Below, piece by piece: positions 36,198-46,556 of a stretch of DNA of 64,000 nucleotides. The translations under genes and the position numbers were made by a program. A model generated the notes under the pieces. The model searched no databases. It saw nothing but the letters and a program-made list of their open reading frames with translations, and was not told the DNA's origin. Location: NCBI RefSeq assembly GCF_025628895.1, contig NZ_JAOTJC010000006.1:45495-109494 (forward strand), read 5' to 3'. This DNA comes from Alteromonas salexigens. Lineage in GTDB: Bacteria; Pseudomonadota; Gammaproteobacteria; Enterobacterales; Alteromonadaceae. Positions within the stretch are counted from its first letter, which is position 1. Every line of letters begins with the position of its first letter.

Positions 36198-38216
36198 TTA
36201 GCTGCTTGAACGTAGCGCTTTAGTCAGGTCGCGCCGTGCACGCTTCATTGCTTTTAATCGTGCTTTCGAGAACGCCTTTCCCGCATACTCAATATGTTCA
36301 AAGTCTTGTACCAGCGTTTTCAGCGCGTGGCAGGAAGCTGGTGACAGGTGAGGCGTCAGCGTTTGCTGATAGGCATGAAGCGGCTGGTTAACCCGCTTTA
36401 TGCCGGTGTGTTTCGTTAACAGCTGTTCAGCGCGGTCGATTACCTGATAATGCTCCGGTCTGGTGTTTGGTTGCCAGCGGGGCAAAAAGTAGCTGGCAAG
36501 CAGTAATGCCAGCCCGCCGACCACGGCCAGGAAAAACAGCAGTAACTTGCGTGGAGTCAGTTCACCCAGCAGCTTCTGTAACAGATTTTGCTGCATATCC
36601 GCGTCAAACCCGAGTACCCAGCGGCTCCATAAATAGTCGGTATTGGCCAAAAACAGGCGCACCGAGCCGAACAAGGGCATGCTGTACAACCCATCAAAGG
36701 GTGAGTTGAGGGTATCGCCATTCTCTTCCAGCGCTTGCTGAAGACCAAAGCTCACTCTGGCAGGGGACACCACACTGGTTGGGTCGAACCTGACCCAGCC
36801 GCGATCGTCAATAATAGCTTCAACCCAGGCATGCGCGTCATACTGGCGTACACTCAACACGTTTTCCTGTATCGGCTCACCGCCATGATAGCCGGTGACA
36901 ATGCGGGCGGGAATGCCGGCAAGACGAAGCGAGTAAGCCATGGCACTTGCATAATGGGTGCAAAATCCTGCCTGTTTATCAAACAGAAACGCGTCCACCG
37001 GATTCAGTGGCATAGGATCAGGGCTGAGCGTATAGCGAAACCCTTCCTGTACAAAGTAACCCAGCAGTTGCTGTATAAACGCGGCATCTCCCGGGTAGCG
37101 CTGGCGTAGCTGGGAAACCCAGCGTTGCGTAGCGGGGTTGCCCTTCACTGGTAACTGCAAGTTCAGCCTGCTGTCCAGCGTTAACAGCGTCTGGTTCAGT
37201 TGCACATCCGGGTATGATTTCACGTCATACGCCATCTTGCTCATCAGAGGGCGCCGGGCGATAAGCTGATAATCAGCGCCTTGCCAGATTTCATTGCCTC
37301 TGCCCTGATCTGTGACCTGGGCTATATCAATGGCGTAAAGCCAGCGCTGCCCGGTGGCTTCGGCGATAACCTGGTAGGTAAACGCCCGTCCACTGGCCGC
37401 GGGCTCAAATTCACGATTCAGCAGCTGGTACTGGTTGCGAATTTGTTTACGGGTTGGGCTTACCGACCAGGTACGCCCATCGAAATGTTCCAGAGTGATT
37501 GCCCGCCAGTAGCGTTCCTGCCGCATGGGGAGGGGACTGTCGAATGTTGCATTAAACACCAGTTCGTCTGACTGGGACAAATTAGCAATATCGCCCGGGG
37601 TAACGGACTCAGCCAGCCCGGTCGTCGAACTTTTTGCCGTAGGCATTTTCCACAATGGCGACAGATGGGGCAGTAGCAGAAACAAAATGATGGCAATCGG
37701 CAATGCCTGCGCCGATGAGACAGCCAGACTACGTGCCTGCCGGGTGAGTGACCGGCCGGGTGAGAATAGCGCCGTGAGCGCCAGTAGCAGAACAGCCAAA
37801 AGCGCCAGATACATCACCGTGTTAACCAATGACTGGCTGAATATGAAGCCACAGCCAATCAGAAAAAGTGTACTGGCAAACAGTTGCAGAAAGTCTTTTC
37901 TGCGAGTCATGAGCATGAGCTTCAGTGAGCAGGCCATAGCCAACAGGTTTATCATCGACAGTAGCAGCCCGAGATCCGTACTGAACCACGCCAGCGTTAC
38001 ACCGCTTAACAGTGCCAGCAGATTAATGGTTCTGCTGCTGGGGGCCCGGTTATACCAACCAGCATACAACGCCATTCTGACCAGCACTGCACATAATGCC
38101 AGTAGCATGACCCACAGTTGTAGCGGACTATAGAGGGTCAGGGTGACCGTGAGGAACACCAGAGCCAGGGTCATGCTGGCAATATGCCCGGCAATAGGCA
38201 GTCTGAGTGCACTCAT
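36198..38216 (-). CDS. TgpA-like membrane transglutaminase (DUF3488/transglutaminase/DUF4129)
   Basis: A 672-residue inner-membrane protein with about six N-terminal hydrophobic helices (DUF3488, residues 1-200). A transglutaminase-like domain follows, with the catalytic triad in KQAGFCTHYASAM (Cys near 410), DAHAWVEAI (His near 453) and RFDPTS (Asp near 468). Then come one more membrane helix (about 555-578) and a cytoplasmic DUF4129 tail. The Pseudomonas homologue TgpA is essential, with a role thought to be in the envelope. The ATG at 38216 overlaps the DUF58 stop as ATGA; the longer frame to 38261 is disfavoured. Confidence 0.9.
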   Translation of the reverse strand: MSALRLPIAGHIASMTLALVFLTVTLTLYSPLQLWVMLLALCAVLVRMALYAGWYNRAPSSRTINLLALLSGVTLAWFSTDLGLLLSMINLLAMACSLKLMLMTRRKDFLQLFASTLFLIGCGFIFSQSLVNTVMYLALLAVLLLALTALFSPGRSLTRQARSLAVSSAQALPIAIILFLLLPHLSPLWKMPTAKSSTTGLAESVTPGDIANLSQSDELVFNATFDSPLPMRQERYWRAITLEHFDGRTWSVSPTRKQIRNQYQLLNREFEPAASGRAFTYQVIAEATGQRWLYAIDIAQVTDQGRGNEIWQGADYQLIARRPLMSKMAYDVKSYPDVQLNQTLLTLDSRLNLQLPVKGNPATQRWVSQLRQRYPGDAAFIQQLLGYFVQEGFRYTLSPDPMPLNPVDAFLFDKQAGFCTHYASAMAYSLRLAGIPARIVTGYHGGEPIQENVLSVRQYDAHAWVEAIIDDRGWVRFDPTSVVSPARVSFGLQQALEENGDTLNSPFDGLYSMPLFGSVRLFLANTDYLWSRWVLGFDADMQQNLLQKLLGELTPRKLLLFFLAVVGGLALLLASYFLPRWQPNTRPEHYQVIDRAEQLLTKHTGIKRVNQPLHAYQQTLTPHLSPASCHALKTLVQDFEHIEYAGKAFSKARLKAMKRARRDLTKALRSSS

Positions 38217-39181
38217 GGCACCGCCCCCAAGCCAGGAAAGCGGGCCAGCGCACACAGACACTGGTGCTTGTGCGCATCACCTGAGCCCAGGGGGACTTTA
38301 ATGTGGCCAAGATGAAGACCAAAGTACGCCCCTTGTTCACTCAGCGCAATCACCTGAAAGGCAAGCTTACCCAGCGCCGTTTCCACAGGTTCGCCACCGG
38401 ACATTCGCAGGCAGCCGGTCTGACGTTGCGGCTGACTGAATGTTTTGCTTACCCAGTCACCGCCTTTGGCAATATTTTTCCAAGCAATACGCTGCAAAGG
38501 CTCGCCCACCTGATATCCCCGCAGGGCATAGAAGTCGTCATGCCCGGGTTGTTCACTACTGGTGTCACTGCCTTCGTCATCTTCCGGGTAAAGGGTAACC
38601 TGGCACGGGATGGGCCGGGGGTACACGGTAAGCGTTTGCTGGAAATCCAGGTGCGTCCAGCACCGGTATAGTCCCAACGGAAACAAGCTGCTTATGGTCA
38701 CCCTGGGTAATTTAATAATACCGCGGGTTTGGGTGACGTAGGGCAAACTGAAGTGGGGGGGATGGCTGTCCAGATCAACGGTGAGCGGGGCAGGCTGCTG
38801 CCACCATGTCACCTCAATCTGACCATGCACTGGCTTTTCGTCGGCATCGGTTCTGACCATCAACGCCAGCATGGCCGGCTCCCCTGCATACACGGGTTTT
38901 ACCGGTGTCGCCCGGATAGTCAGCCTGGCAAAGTTCTGGTAACTGGTGAACAGCGTGATAAGCATAAGGGCGAGTAAGAAATAACACAGCAGTAACATTA
39001 GGTTATTCTGGTAATTGGTGCCCAGAATAAACAGGCAGCCACACATCAGCAGATAACCCCATCCAAACCAGGAAGGAAAAATAAATACCGATTTTAAGTT
39101 GAGCGAATAATGACGGCTGGGTGGAATGCGTTGTTGCAACCAGCGCAAGGTTCGCGCCTGCCAGTGTGCACGTAATGTCAT
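38213..39181 (-). CDS. DUF58 domain-containing membrane protein
   Basis: A 322-residue protein with two membrane helices near residues 35-85 and the DUF58 domain after them. Its core motif DFYALRGYQVGEPLQRIAWKN spans about 219-239. DUF58 proteins accompany MoxR ATPases in chaperone-like modules. It overlaps the transglutaminase gene by four bases and starts seven bases after the MoxR stop, so the three genes form one operon. Confidence 0.88.
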   Translation of the reverse strand: MTLRAHWQARTLRWLQQRIPPSRHYSLNLKSVFIFPSWFGWGYLLMCGCLFILGTNYQNNLMLLLCYFLLALMLITLFTSYQNFARLTIRATPVKPVYAGEPAMLALMVRTDADEKPVHGQIEVTWWQQPAPLTVDLDSHPPHFSLPYVTQTRGIIKLPRVTISSLFPLGLYRCWTHLDFQQTLTVYPRPIPCQVTLYPEDDEGSDTSSEQPGHDDFYALRGYQVGEPLQRIAWKNIAKGGDWVSKTFSQPQRQTGCLRMSGGEPVETALGKLAFQVIALSEQGAYFGLHLGHIKVPLGSGDAHKHQCLCALARFPGLGAVP

Positions 39182-39188
39182 GTGCAGC

Positions 39189-40106
39189 TTAAGCCGCTAA
39201 AGGATCGACACTGTCCAGCAAGCGCTGGCTCAATACGTCGCTGTCGGCGTATTCGCCCTGTTGAGACCGTAGCCGGTGCTCGGTCACCGCCACGAATATT
39301 GCCTGCACGTCCTCGGGCACCAGATAATCGCGATCATGCAGCAGTGCCCAGGCTCTGGCTGACTGTAAAATGGCTTTACTGGCCCGCGGTGAAAGCGGGT
39401 TGGGGAAGCCTGGCTCGTCGCGACTATGGACCACCAACCGCAAAATATAGTTTATAACACTGTCGCTACAGTGCACCTGAGCTACGGCCTGTTGATAGTG
39501 CTGCAGGGTCTCCGGAGAAATTAACGCAGGTTGCCTCTCTGTCTTACGGTCGCTGCCCGCCCGCAACATCGACTGTTCCGCTTCCCAACTGGGATAGCCC
39601 AGTGAGATGCGCATTAAAAATCGGTCCAGCTGGGACTCCGGTAACGGGTAGGTGCCAGACTGGTAACCCGGGTTCTGCGTGCCAATCACAAAAAAAGGTG
39701 AGGGCAGTGGGTGTGTGGTGCCATCAATGCTGACTTGTTGTTCTTCCATGGCCTCCAGTAATGCGCTCTGGGTTTTGGGGCTGGCCCGGTTTATTTCATC
39801 GGCCAGCACCAGCTGACTGAAAACCGGGCCCGGACGAAACTGGAATTGCTGCTGCACAGTGTCGAATATATTTACTCCCAGCATGTCTGAGGGCAGCAGG
39901 TCAGAGGTAAACTGAATACGGGAGAAGTCCATACCAAACACATCTGACAAGGCATGGGACAACGTGGTTTTGCCCATCCCGGGTAAGTCTTCAATTAGCA
40001 GATGTCCGTTTGCCAGTAAGCAGGTGACGGCCAGCTTAAGCTGGTCGGTTTTACCGATAACATGTTGGCTGAGGGCTTTAATCACCGCATGAAATTCAGT
40101 TTTCAT
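39189..40106 (-). CDS. MoxR-family AAA+ ATPase
   Basis: A 305-residue AAA+ ATPase. Walker A is DLPGMGKTT (about 40-48), Walker B is LVLADEINRA (near 100), the sensor region is FFVIGTQNP, and the arginine finger is near ESQLDRFLMR. MoxR proteins act as chaperones assembling metal- or membrane-bound complexes. The ATG at 40106 (MKTEFHAVIKAL) fits the usual family start better than the frame start at 40148; neither has a strong ribosome site. First gene of moxR-DUF58-tgpA. No von Willebrand A gene accompanies it here. Confidence 0.9.
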   Translation of the reverse strand: MKTEFHAVIKALSQHVIGKTDQLKLAVTCLLANGHLLIEDLPGMGKTTLSHALSDVFGMDFSRIQFTSDLLPSDMLGVNIFDTVQQQFQFRPGPVFSQLVLADEINRASPKTQSALLEAMEEQQVSIDGTTHPLPSPFFVIGTQNPGYQSGTYPLPESQLDRFLMRISLGYPSWEAEQSMLRAGSDRKTERQPALISPETLQHYQQAVAQVHCSDSVINYILRLVVHSRDEPGFPNPLSPRASKAILQSARAWALLHDRDYLVPEDVQAIFVAVTEHRLRSQQGEYADSDVLSQRLLDSVDPLAA

Positions 40107-40290
40107 TACTTCTGGTTCCCCGTACTGGCGTTTTTCAAATAATATCAATTCACTAGAATTGATAAATGATACGTCTGATACGTGAGTATAGGTTATGACG
40201 TCAAAAAACTGAGTGAAAATCGGTCGTTATAAAGTGCTGCGAGACGGCCAGCGGTTGTCTATAATGGGGCATCCAAAAAAGGAAGTAGTT

Positions 40291-40899
40291 ATGAAAAGCA
40301 TTGAAATAGATGACGATTTGTATGCCTTTATCGCCGGTCAAACCAAACATATTGGCGAGAACGCATCAGACATCCTGCGCCGGTTGTTAATGCCGGAGTC
40401 GCCCGCGCCAGCGAGAGGCGAAGAAACACCGCCGGTCTCAGGCGACATGCCGGCAGACCCTGCCGTGGCGCTAACTGAAACTGCCATGCCTGCATCTGCT
40501 GAACTGATCGCTGATGCGCCAGAGCCTGCTGCAGTTTCTCAGGCATCGGGTGATATTCTGGAACAGGTAACTGAAAGCGCATTATCAACGTTTTCGAAGC
40601 GCGTGGATCAGTTTTTGTTTGTGCTGGCACAGCTACATAAACAGAACCCGCAAGCTTTTGGTGCAGTTGAACAAATCCGGGGCAAAAACCGCACGTATTT
40701 TGCGACCTCCAAAGAGGCGCTGTTAAACAATGGCTCCAGCACCAACCCCAAAGCGATACCGGATAGCCCTTACTGGGTGGTAACCAATAACAACACGGCG
40801 AAGAAAATTGCCATGTTGGAACAGGTTCTGCAAAAGCTGGGCTACGATGAAAAGGTAGTTTCTACCCTGGTCTCCCGCTTTGCGCCAGAAGGCAAGTAA
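40291..40899 (+). CDS. seqA: replication initiation negative regulator SeqA
   Basis: A 202-residue protein that binds hemimethylated GATC sites, sequesters oriC and organises new DNA. The N-terminal multimerisation segment is KSIEIDDDLYAFIAGQTKHI (2-21), followed by GENASDILRRLL. An Ala/Pro-rich linker at about residues 38-95 is longer than in E. coli (181 residues in total). The DNA-binding domain ends with SPYWVVTNNNTAKKIAML, which carries the GATC-reading asparagines. The ATG at 40291 has AAGGAAG upstream. It is followed by pgm, the conserved seqA-pgm order. Confidence 0.95.
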   Translation: MKSIEIDDDLYAFIAGQTKHIGENASDILRRLLMPESPAPARGEETPPVSGDMPADPAVALTETAMPASAELIADAPEPAAVSQASGDILEQVTESALSTFSKRVDQFLFVLAQLHKQNPQAFGAVEQIRGKNRTYFATSKEALLNNGSSTNPKAIPDSPYWVVTNNNTAKKIAMLEQVLQKLGYDEKVVSTLVSRFAPEGK

Positions 40900-40965
40900 G
40901 CACCACCGGAGCAATACCTGAAAGTGCTCCGGTGCCGGATAATGAACATTAAATAAGGAACTGAC

Positions 40966-42618
40966 ATGGCATTACATCCCCAGGCGGGGCAACCCGCAGC
41001 ACCCGAGCAACTCATTAATGTGGCAGCGCTGGTCAGTCAGTATTACAGCTACCGCCCTTCGCCGGAAAATCCGGCTGAAGCGGTAAGTTTTGGTACCTCA
41101 GGGCATCGCGGCACAGCAGCGTCAGCAACATTTAACGACATGCATATTGCGGCAATCTGCCAGGCGCTGGCTGAGTATCGCCAACAGCAGGGGATCACAG
41201 GGCCGCTCTTTATCGGTAAAGACACGCATGCCCTGTCTGAGCCGGCCATGACCACCGCCATAGAGGTGTTATGTGCGAACAAGATCAAGGTGGTTATTCA
41301 GCGTAGCGATAACGCCAGCCGTGGATACACGCCAACGCCGGTTATTTCCCGTACCATTATTCGTTACAACCGCGCCGGGCACGATGATAAAGCCGATGGC
41401 GTGGTAATTACGCCTTCCCACAATCCGCCCGCCGATGGGGGATTTAAATATAACCCTCCCCATGGCGGCCCAGCTGACAGTGATGTCACTAAACTCATTC
41501 AGGATCGCGCTAACGCATTAATAGGGCATGGTAACAGCGACGTTAAGCGTATTACCCTTCGCGAAGCGATGCAGAGTGAGTTTTGCGAAGAAAGCGACTT
41601 TATGGAAGCGTATATCGATGACCTGGCGCAGGTTATTGACATGCAGGCGATAGCCGATGCCGGGCTGAAGCTGGGTACCGACCCACTTGGCGGCGCGGGT
41701 ATCGGTTACTGGGATCGTATCGCCGAGAAGTACGGTCTGGATATTGCGGTGGTCAATGCCCGGGTCGATCACCAGTTTGGTTTCATGCGTCGCGATAAAG
41801 ACGGCAAACTGCGGATGGACTGTTCTTCAGCCTACGCTATGGCCGGCTTAATTGAGCTGAAAGATAATTTCGATTTGGCGTGTGGTAACGATCCCGACTT
41901 CGACCGCCACGGCATTGTGTGCAAAAGCGTCGGGCTGATGAACCCGAATCATTATCTGGCGGTGGCGATTGACTATTTATATCAACATCGCCCGCAATGG
42001 CCGGCATCGTTGAAAGTGGGTAAAACCCTGGTTTCCAGTAGTATGATTGACCGGGTTGCGGACAACCTGGGTAAGCAGGTTGCTGAGATGCCGGTGGGTT
42101 TTAAATGGTTTGTAGGTGGTTTAACGACCAGTGAAATTGGCTTTGCCGGCGAAGAAAGTGCCGGCGGGATTTTCCTGCAGCGTGACGGCAATACCTGGGC
42201 CACCGACAAAGACGGGTTCATCCTGTGCTTACTGGCGGCAGAAATACTGGCGGTTACCGGTAAAGATCCCGGTGAACACTACCAGGCACTGACGTCTCAG
42301 TTCGGCGCGCCTTACTATACCCGTATGGATGTTGCAGCCAGCCTGGAGGAGAAAGCCAAGTTATCGGCCATGGATGCTTCGGTAGTCACCAGCAAAGAAC
42401 TGGCCGGGGAGGCCATTACTAATGTTCAGACTAAGGCGCCGGGCAATAACGCCAGTATTGGGGGCGTAAAGGTCTCCACCGAAAACGGCTGGTTTGCAGC
42501 CCGCCCCTCGGGCACGGAACAAATCTATAAAATCTACGCGGAAAGCTTTAATGGTGAAAGTCACTTACAGGAATTAGTGAAGGAAGCGGAAGCCTTAGTA
42601 GGAAAAATCATCCGCTAA
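40966..42618 (+). CDS. pgm: phosphoglucomutase, alpha-D-glucose phosphate-specific
   Basis: A 550-residue phosphohexomutase interconverting glucose 1- and 6-phosphate. The active serine loop is ITPSHNPPADGGFKYN (serine near 147), the metal-binding loop is GNDPDFDRHG (about 307-316), the sugar-binding loop is EESAGG (near 395) and the phosphate loop is RPSGTE (near 512). The N-terminal FGTSGHRGTA is typical of the bacterial Pgm class. It links glycogen breakdown by the downstream glgP to glycolysis. Confidence 0.97.
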   Translation: MALHPQAGQPAAPEQLINVAALVSQYYSYRPSPENPAEAVSFGTSGHRGTAASATFNDMHIAAICQALAEYRQQQGITGPLFIGKDTHALSEPAMTTAIEVLCANKIKVVIQRSDNASRGYTPTPVISRTIIRYNRAGHDDKADGVVITPSHNPPADGGFKYNPPHGGPADSDVTKLIQDRANALIGHGNSDVKRITLREAMQSEFCEESDFMEAYIDDLAQVIDMQAIADAGLKLGTDPLGGAGIGYWDRIAEKYGLDIAVVNARVDHQFGFMRRDKDGKLRMDCSSAYAMAGLIELKDNFDLACGNDPDFDRHGIVCKSVGLMNPNHYLAVAIDYLYQHRPQWPASLKVGKTLVSSSMIDRVADNLGKQVAEMPVGFKWFVGGLTTSEIGFAGEESAGGIFLQRDGNTWATDKDGFILCLLAAEILAVTGKDPGEHYQALTSQFGAPYYTRMDVAASLEEKAKLSAMDASVVTSKELAGEAITNVQTKAPGNNASIGGVKVSTENGWFAARPSGTEQIYKIYAESFNGESHLQELVKEAEALVGKIIR

Positions 42619-42865
42619 GCGGTTAAGGGCAGTGTGCTGCTGCCAATTTTGTAATAATAATGTTAAATAAAACACTTTTGCATACGTTTTCATCAAAAAA
42701 TTACGTAATTTAACAGAAATTTTACAAACATGCGGCGGGAACACTGCTATATTGCGGGCATATGATGCTATTTTCTTGTAATTTAATTACATTGATTGTG
42801 GCGTATCAGAGATGTGAGGCATTCTGCCACGTCTCCCGCCGCATCCTTAACAGTGAGAACACACT

Positions 42866-45343
42866 ATGAACGCGAAAGTGATGAAAACAACACCAGCTGC
42901 GAAAATAGACAAATCTGAATTTAAAGCGGCGGTCGTCCGGCATTTACACTGCACCCTGGGCACCGACGAAAACAAAGCCAACAACCACGCCTGGTGGAAA
43001 GCCACGTGCGCTGCCATGCAGGAGCAAGTGCTGGAAGGGCTTCGCAAAACCCAGAAAACCCACTACATGAATGACACCCGTGCGGTGCATTACTTTTCGG
43101 CTGAATTTCTTATGGGCCGTTTGCTGTCAAATAACCTGCAAAACTTTGGCTTATATGAAGTGGCCAGTGGTGCACTGAAAGAGCTAGGGGTAGAGCTGGC
43201 AGATGTAATGGAAGAAGAGCCAGACATGGCGCTTGGGAATGGCGGCCTGGGTCGACTGGCAGCCTGTTTTATTGACTCGCTGGCGACCATGGAACTGCCC
43301 GCTATAGGCTATGGCCTGCACTACGAGCACGGCTTGTTCCGTCAGGAAATCAGAAGCGGTGCTCAAATAGAACGTCCTGATAGCTGGCGTGACTATGGCA
43401 ACCCATGGGAAATCTGCCGCCCTGAGTCAATCCAGGAAGTCTCGCTGTACGGATATGTGGAAACCAAATACGGTGAGAACGGCGGCATTCAGAAAGAGTG
43501 GCACCCGGGCATGATTGTAAAAGGGGTGCCATGGGACATCCCGGTAGTCGGTTACGAAGGTAAAACCGTCAACGTGCTGCGTTTGTGGCAGAGTGAAGCG
43601 TCGGGCTACTTTAACTGGGACGTATTCAACGCCGGTGGTTACGTTGACGCGCAGCGCGAAAACGTGCAGGCAGAGACCATTTCTAAGGTACTTTACCCTA
43701 ACGATGAAACTGAAGCCGGCAAAGAGCTACGTCTTATTCAGCAGTACTTCTTCTGCTCGTGTTCACTGAAAGACATCATTCGTCGTTACAAGCGCGCACA
43801 CGGCGATGACTGGAGCCGCTTCCCCGAGCAGGTGGTGGTGCAGCTTAACGACACCCATCCGGCCATTGCCATCCCAGAGCTGATGCGCATTCTGCTGGAT
43901 CGCGCCGAACTGGACTGGGATACGGCCTGGGGTATCTGTACCAAGGTGTTCGCGTATACTAACCATACCTTGCTGCCTGAAGCGCTGGAAAAGTGGCCGG
44001 CTCGCATGATTGAAAAAATCCTGCCTCGTCACCTGGAGATCATTTACGAAATTAATCACCGTTTCATGTCGGTGGTTGATAAAAAGTGGCCTGGTGATAA
44101 CGCCGTGAAAGCCAAGTTGTCGATTATTGAAGAAGGTCACGAGAAAATGGTGCGTATGGGCCACCTGTCTGTGATTGGCTCCTTCGCGGTAAATGGGGTG
44201 GCAGAAATTCACTCTAAGCTGGTGAAACAGAATCTGTTCCCTGAATTTGACCAACTGTGGCCGGGTAAGCTGACTAACGTTACCAACGGCATTACGCCTC
44301 GTCGCTGGCTGAAAGCCTGTAACCCTAAGCTGTCGAAATTGATTGATAAGAAAATCGGTGAAGACTGGCCGAAGGACCTGTACAAGCTCGAAGGACTGGC
44401 GAAACTGGCAGATAACAAAGCCTTCCAGAAGCAGTTTATGCAGGTGAAGCAGGAAAATAAACAGTTGCTGGCAGAAGAGATTAAAGCCTCAACCGGTATT
44501 GATGTAGATACTAAAGCGATATTCGACGTGCAGATTAAGCGTTTGCACGAATATAAGCGCCAGCATCTGAACCTGCTCCACATCATGGCGCTGTATCGCC
44601 GTCTGCTGGAAAATCCGGATTACGATATGCACCCGCGGGTGTTCATCTTTGGGGCGAAGGCTGCACCAGGCTACAAGCTGGCCAAAGACATTATATTTGC
44701 GATCAATAAAGTAGCAGATAAAGTGAATAACGACCCCCGGGTTAACGGTAAGCTGAAAGTGGTATTTTTGCCGAACTACCGGGTCTCTCTGGCAGAGAAG
44801 ATGATTCCGGCGTCAGATGTGTCTGAGCAAATCAGTACTGCGGGTAAAGAAGCCTCAGGCACCGGCAACATGAAGCTGGCACTGAACGGTGCGCTTACCA
44901 TAGGCACGCTGGATGGGGCGAATATTGAAATTGCCGAGGAAGTGGGCGATGACAATATCTTTATCTTCGGTATGACCGTGGAAGAAGTGGATGCATTGCG
45001 TGAGAAGGGCTATAACCCTCATGATTACTATTATCGCGATGCAGAAATTAAAGCTGTACTGGACTGGCTGGAAACGGATTACTTCACGCCAGGCAGCCCG
45101 GGCGCACTGGTATCAATTAAGCAAAGCTTGCTGGATGGCGGTGACCCGTACATGGTACTGGCCGATTTCCGCGCCTACTCTGATGCACAACTGAAAGTAG
45201 ATGAAGCGTATCGCGATACTGCGCGCTGGGCGAAGATGGCTATTATCAATACGGCCAAGATGGGTAAATTTACCTCTGACCGCTCCATTAAAGATTACGT
45301 GGAACGTATCTGGAAGCTGGAAAGCTGCCCTGTTGAAAAATAG
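42866..45343 (+). CDS. glgP: glycogen/starch/alpha-glucan phosphorylase
   Basis: An 825-residue GT35 enzyme releasing glucose 1-phosphate from alpha-1,4-glucans. The pyridoxal-phosphate lysine is in [14 protein letters not shown] (near residue 670). [17 protein letters not shown] and [12 protein letters not shown] are family signatures. Length is typical (E. coli GlgP 815). It stands 248 bases after pgm with an AT-rich promoter region between, so it is probably a separate transcript, and it ends at a strong terminator. No glgB/C/A/X gene is in the window. Confidence 0.96.
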   Translation: MNAKVMKTTPAAKIDKSEFKAAVVRHLHCTLGTDENKANNHAWWKATCAAMQEQVLEGLRKTQKTHYMNDTRAVHYFSAEFLMGRLLSNNLQNFGLYEVASGALKELGVELADVMEEEPDMALGNGGLGRLAACFIDSLATMELPAIGYGLHYEHGLFRQEIRSGAQIERPDSWRDYGNPWEICRPESIQEVSLYGYVETKYGENGGIQKEWHPGMIVKGVPWDIPVVGYEGKTVNVLRLWQSEASGYFNWDVFNAGGYVDAQRENVQAETISKVLYPNDETEAGKELRLIQQYFFCSCSLKDIIRRYKRAHGDDWSRFPEQVVVQLNDTHPAIAIPELMRILLDRAELDWDTAWGICTKVFAYTNHTLLPEALEKWPARMIEKILPRHLEIIYEINHRFMSVVDKKWPGDNAVKAKLSIIEEGHEKMVRMGHLSVIGSFAVNGVAEIHSKLVKQNLFPEFDQLWPGKLTNVTNGITPRRWLKACNPKLSKLIDKKIGEDWPKDLYKLEGLAKLADNKAFQKQFMQVKQENKQLLAEEIKASTGIDVDTKAIFDVQIKRLHEYKRQHLNLLHIMALYRRLLENPDYDMHPRVFIFGAKAAPGYKLAKDIIFAINKVADKVNNDPRVNGKLKVVFLPNYRVSLAEKMIPASDVSEQISTAGKEASGTGNMKLALNGALTIGTLDGANIEIAEEVGDDNIFIFGMTVEEVDALREKGYNPHDYYYRDAEIKAVLDWLETDYFTPGSPGALVSIKQSLLDGGDPYMVLADFRAYSDAQLKVDEAYRDTARWAKMAIINTAKMGKFTSDRSIKDYVERIWKLESCPVEK

Positions 45344-45364
45344 TCTCGCTGACTGCTGAGAAAC

Positions 45365-45391
45365 AAAAGCCCGGTTAACCGGGCTTTTTTG
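45365..45391 (+). terminator. terminator of glgP
   Basis: Self-complementary AAGCCCGGTTAACCGGGCTT followed by TTTT, about 22 bases after the glgP stop. Confidence 0.92.
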
Positions 45392-45435
45392 TGTTTAAGG
45401 GGCAGGTGATGGCTGCACCTAATCTGTTTAGCTGG

Positions 45436-46128
45436 CTACCAGACAAAGGTACGACTGATAGCCGCAACTACACGTTCATCAGTCAGGTAGGAGTTCAGGT
45501 TGGTGGTCTCTGCCGCTACTTCAATGTTAAAACCCTGCCAGGTTGTCAGCCAGGCCAGTCTTACGTGCTGGTAGGATTTATCAGCCCCTTCCCAGGTATA
45601 TTTATCGCCATCCAGAGAGGTAGAGCTGTCGGCACTCAGCCGCAATCGTTGGTGCTCTGTCAGTAGCCAGCTGTGTGCAATCTCGATGATGGTATGACGG
45701 GCACCGGTGCCGGAGTAATCCCACGCATACCAGAGGTTAAGCTCTGATTCACCGCCGCCCCATGCGTACGCAAAATAAGAAAATATTTCCGGGTAGTTGA
45801 TGGTGCTACTGGTACTGCCACGGTGGTAACTAAAATAGGTAATGCCGTAGTCGAGTTGCAGCGATGAATTGAGCGCCACGCGATGACCCAGGTAGCCATC
45901 AATTTCAAGCTTACCGTCTTCACCGTAATCGACATTCGCCGCCCATGCACCCACATACACGCCGCTGTCGGCCAGGTAATCCAGTGACGCCTGCAGGGTA
46001 GGGTTGTTTTCTGTTTGGCTGATGCCTAAAAACACATGGTCGGTGGCGGCAGTGACGGTGGCTGACGTATCAGCAATGGCAGGCGCAGCCAGGCCAGTGG
46101 CCAGCAATGCGCAAAACGCAGTTTTCAT
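45436..46128 (-). CDS. TorF-family putative porin (Gcw_chp domain), copy 1
   Basis: A 230-residue exported beta-rich protein. The signal peptide is residues 1-19 (ending APAIA), and the body has alternating strands ending in aromatic-tipped ISRTFVW, the usual beta-barrel C-terminus for outer-membrane insertion. Landmarks are the Gcw_chp-type DHVFLGISQTENNPTLQASLDY and YGITYFSYHRG. The ATG at 46128 is chosen for the signal peptide, while the open frame to 46224 adds a non-exported leader. Clearly paralogous to the gene at 47695-48390 along its whole length. Confidence 0.85.
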   Translation of the reverse strand: MKTAFCALLATGLAAPAIADTSATVTAATDHVFLGISQTENNPTLQASLDYLADSGVYVGAWAANVDYGEDGKLEIDGYLGHRVALNSSLQLDYGITYFSYHRGSTSSTINYPEIFSYFAYAWGGGESELNLWYAWDYSGTGARHTIIEIAHSWLLTEHQRLRLSADSSTSLDGDKYTWEGADKSYQHVRLAWLTTWQGFNIEVAAETTNLNSYLTDERVVAAISRTFVW

Positions 46129-46556
46129 TGTATAGGAGAGTCCGTTTTTTTCATTAGTTATACCACCAATTCGTGAACTTTCACGCAGTGGTTGACTATT
46201 TGAACCAGGAAGGCAGGTGGGCACGGATTAGCTGTTTACATTTAGGTTAATTTCGCTGTTATCAGTCAAGGCAATTTGAACTGTGTAAGGTTCTAACGGA
46301 AAAACGCACTGGAGTAGGGGGACGGTAAAATATACTTGGCAAGTACGCTCGTATAGTTAAAGGAGGAGAAGTACGAGAAGCTTATGGGAAAGCCAGCTCT
46401 GTAAGATTACTGTTCAGGACAAAAGACTACTTTCAAGTTATGCCCCCTTCGCGAATAACTTCTACGAATGCGGATTAACAAGTCGTCGCGATTTTACATT
46501 GTTTAGTAGGCAAATTGTGGTGCGTATGGAGATACGCACCAGCTTTTTATAGTAAA
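46129..46556. other. intergenic region holding an orphan plus-strand terminator
   Basis: About 430 bases with no credible ORF. At 46518-46548 a perfect 10-bp stem TGGTGCGTAT/ATACGCACCA with GGAG loop is followed by GCTTTTT on the plus strand. No plus-strand gene precedes it, so it may end a small RNA starting near 46320. Read on the minus strand it follows the PEP-CTERM gene but lacks a T tract. Confidence 0.45.
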
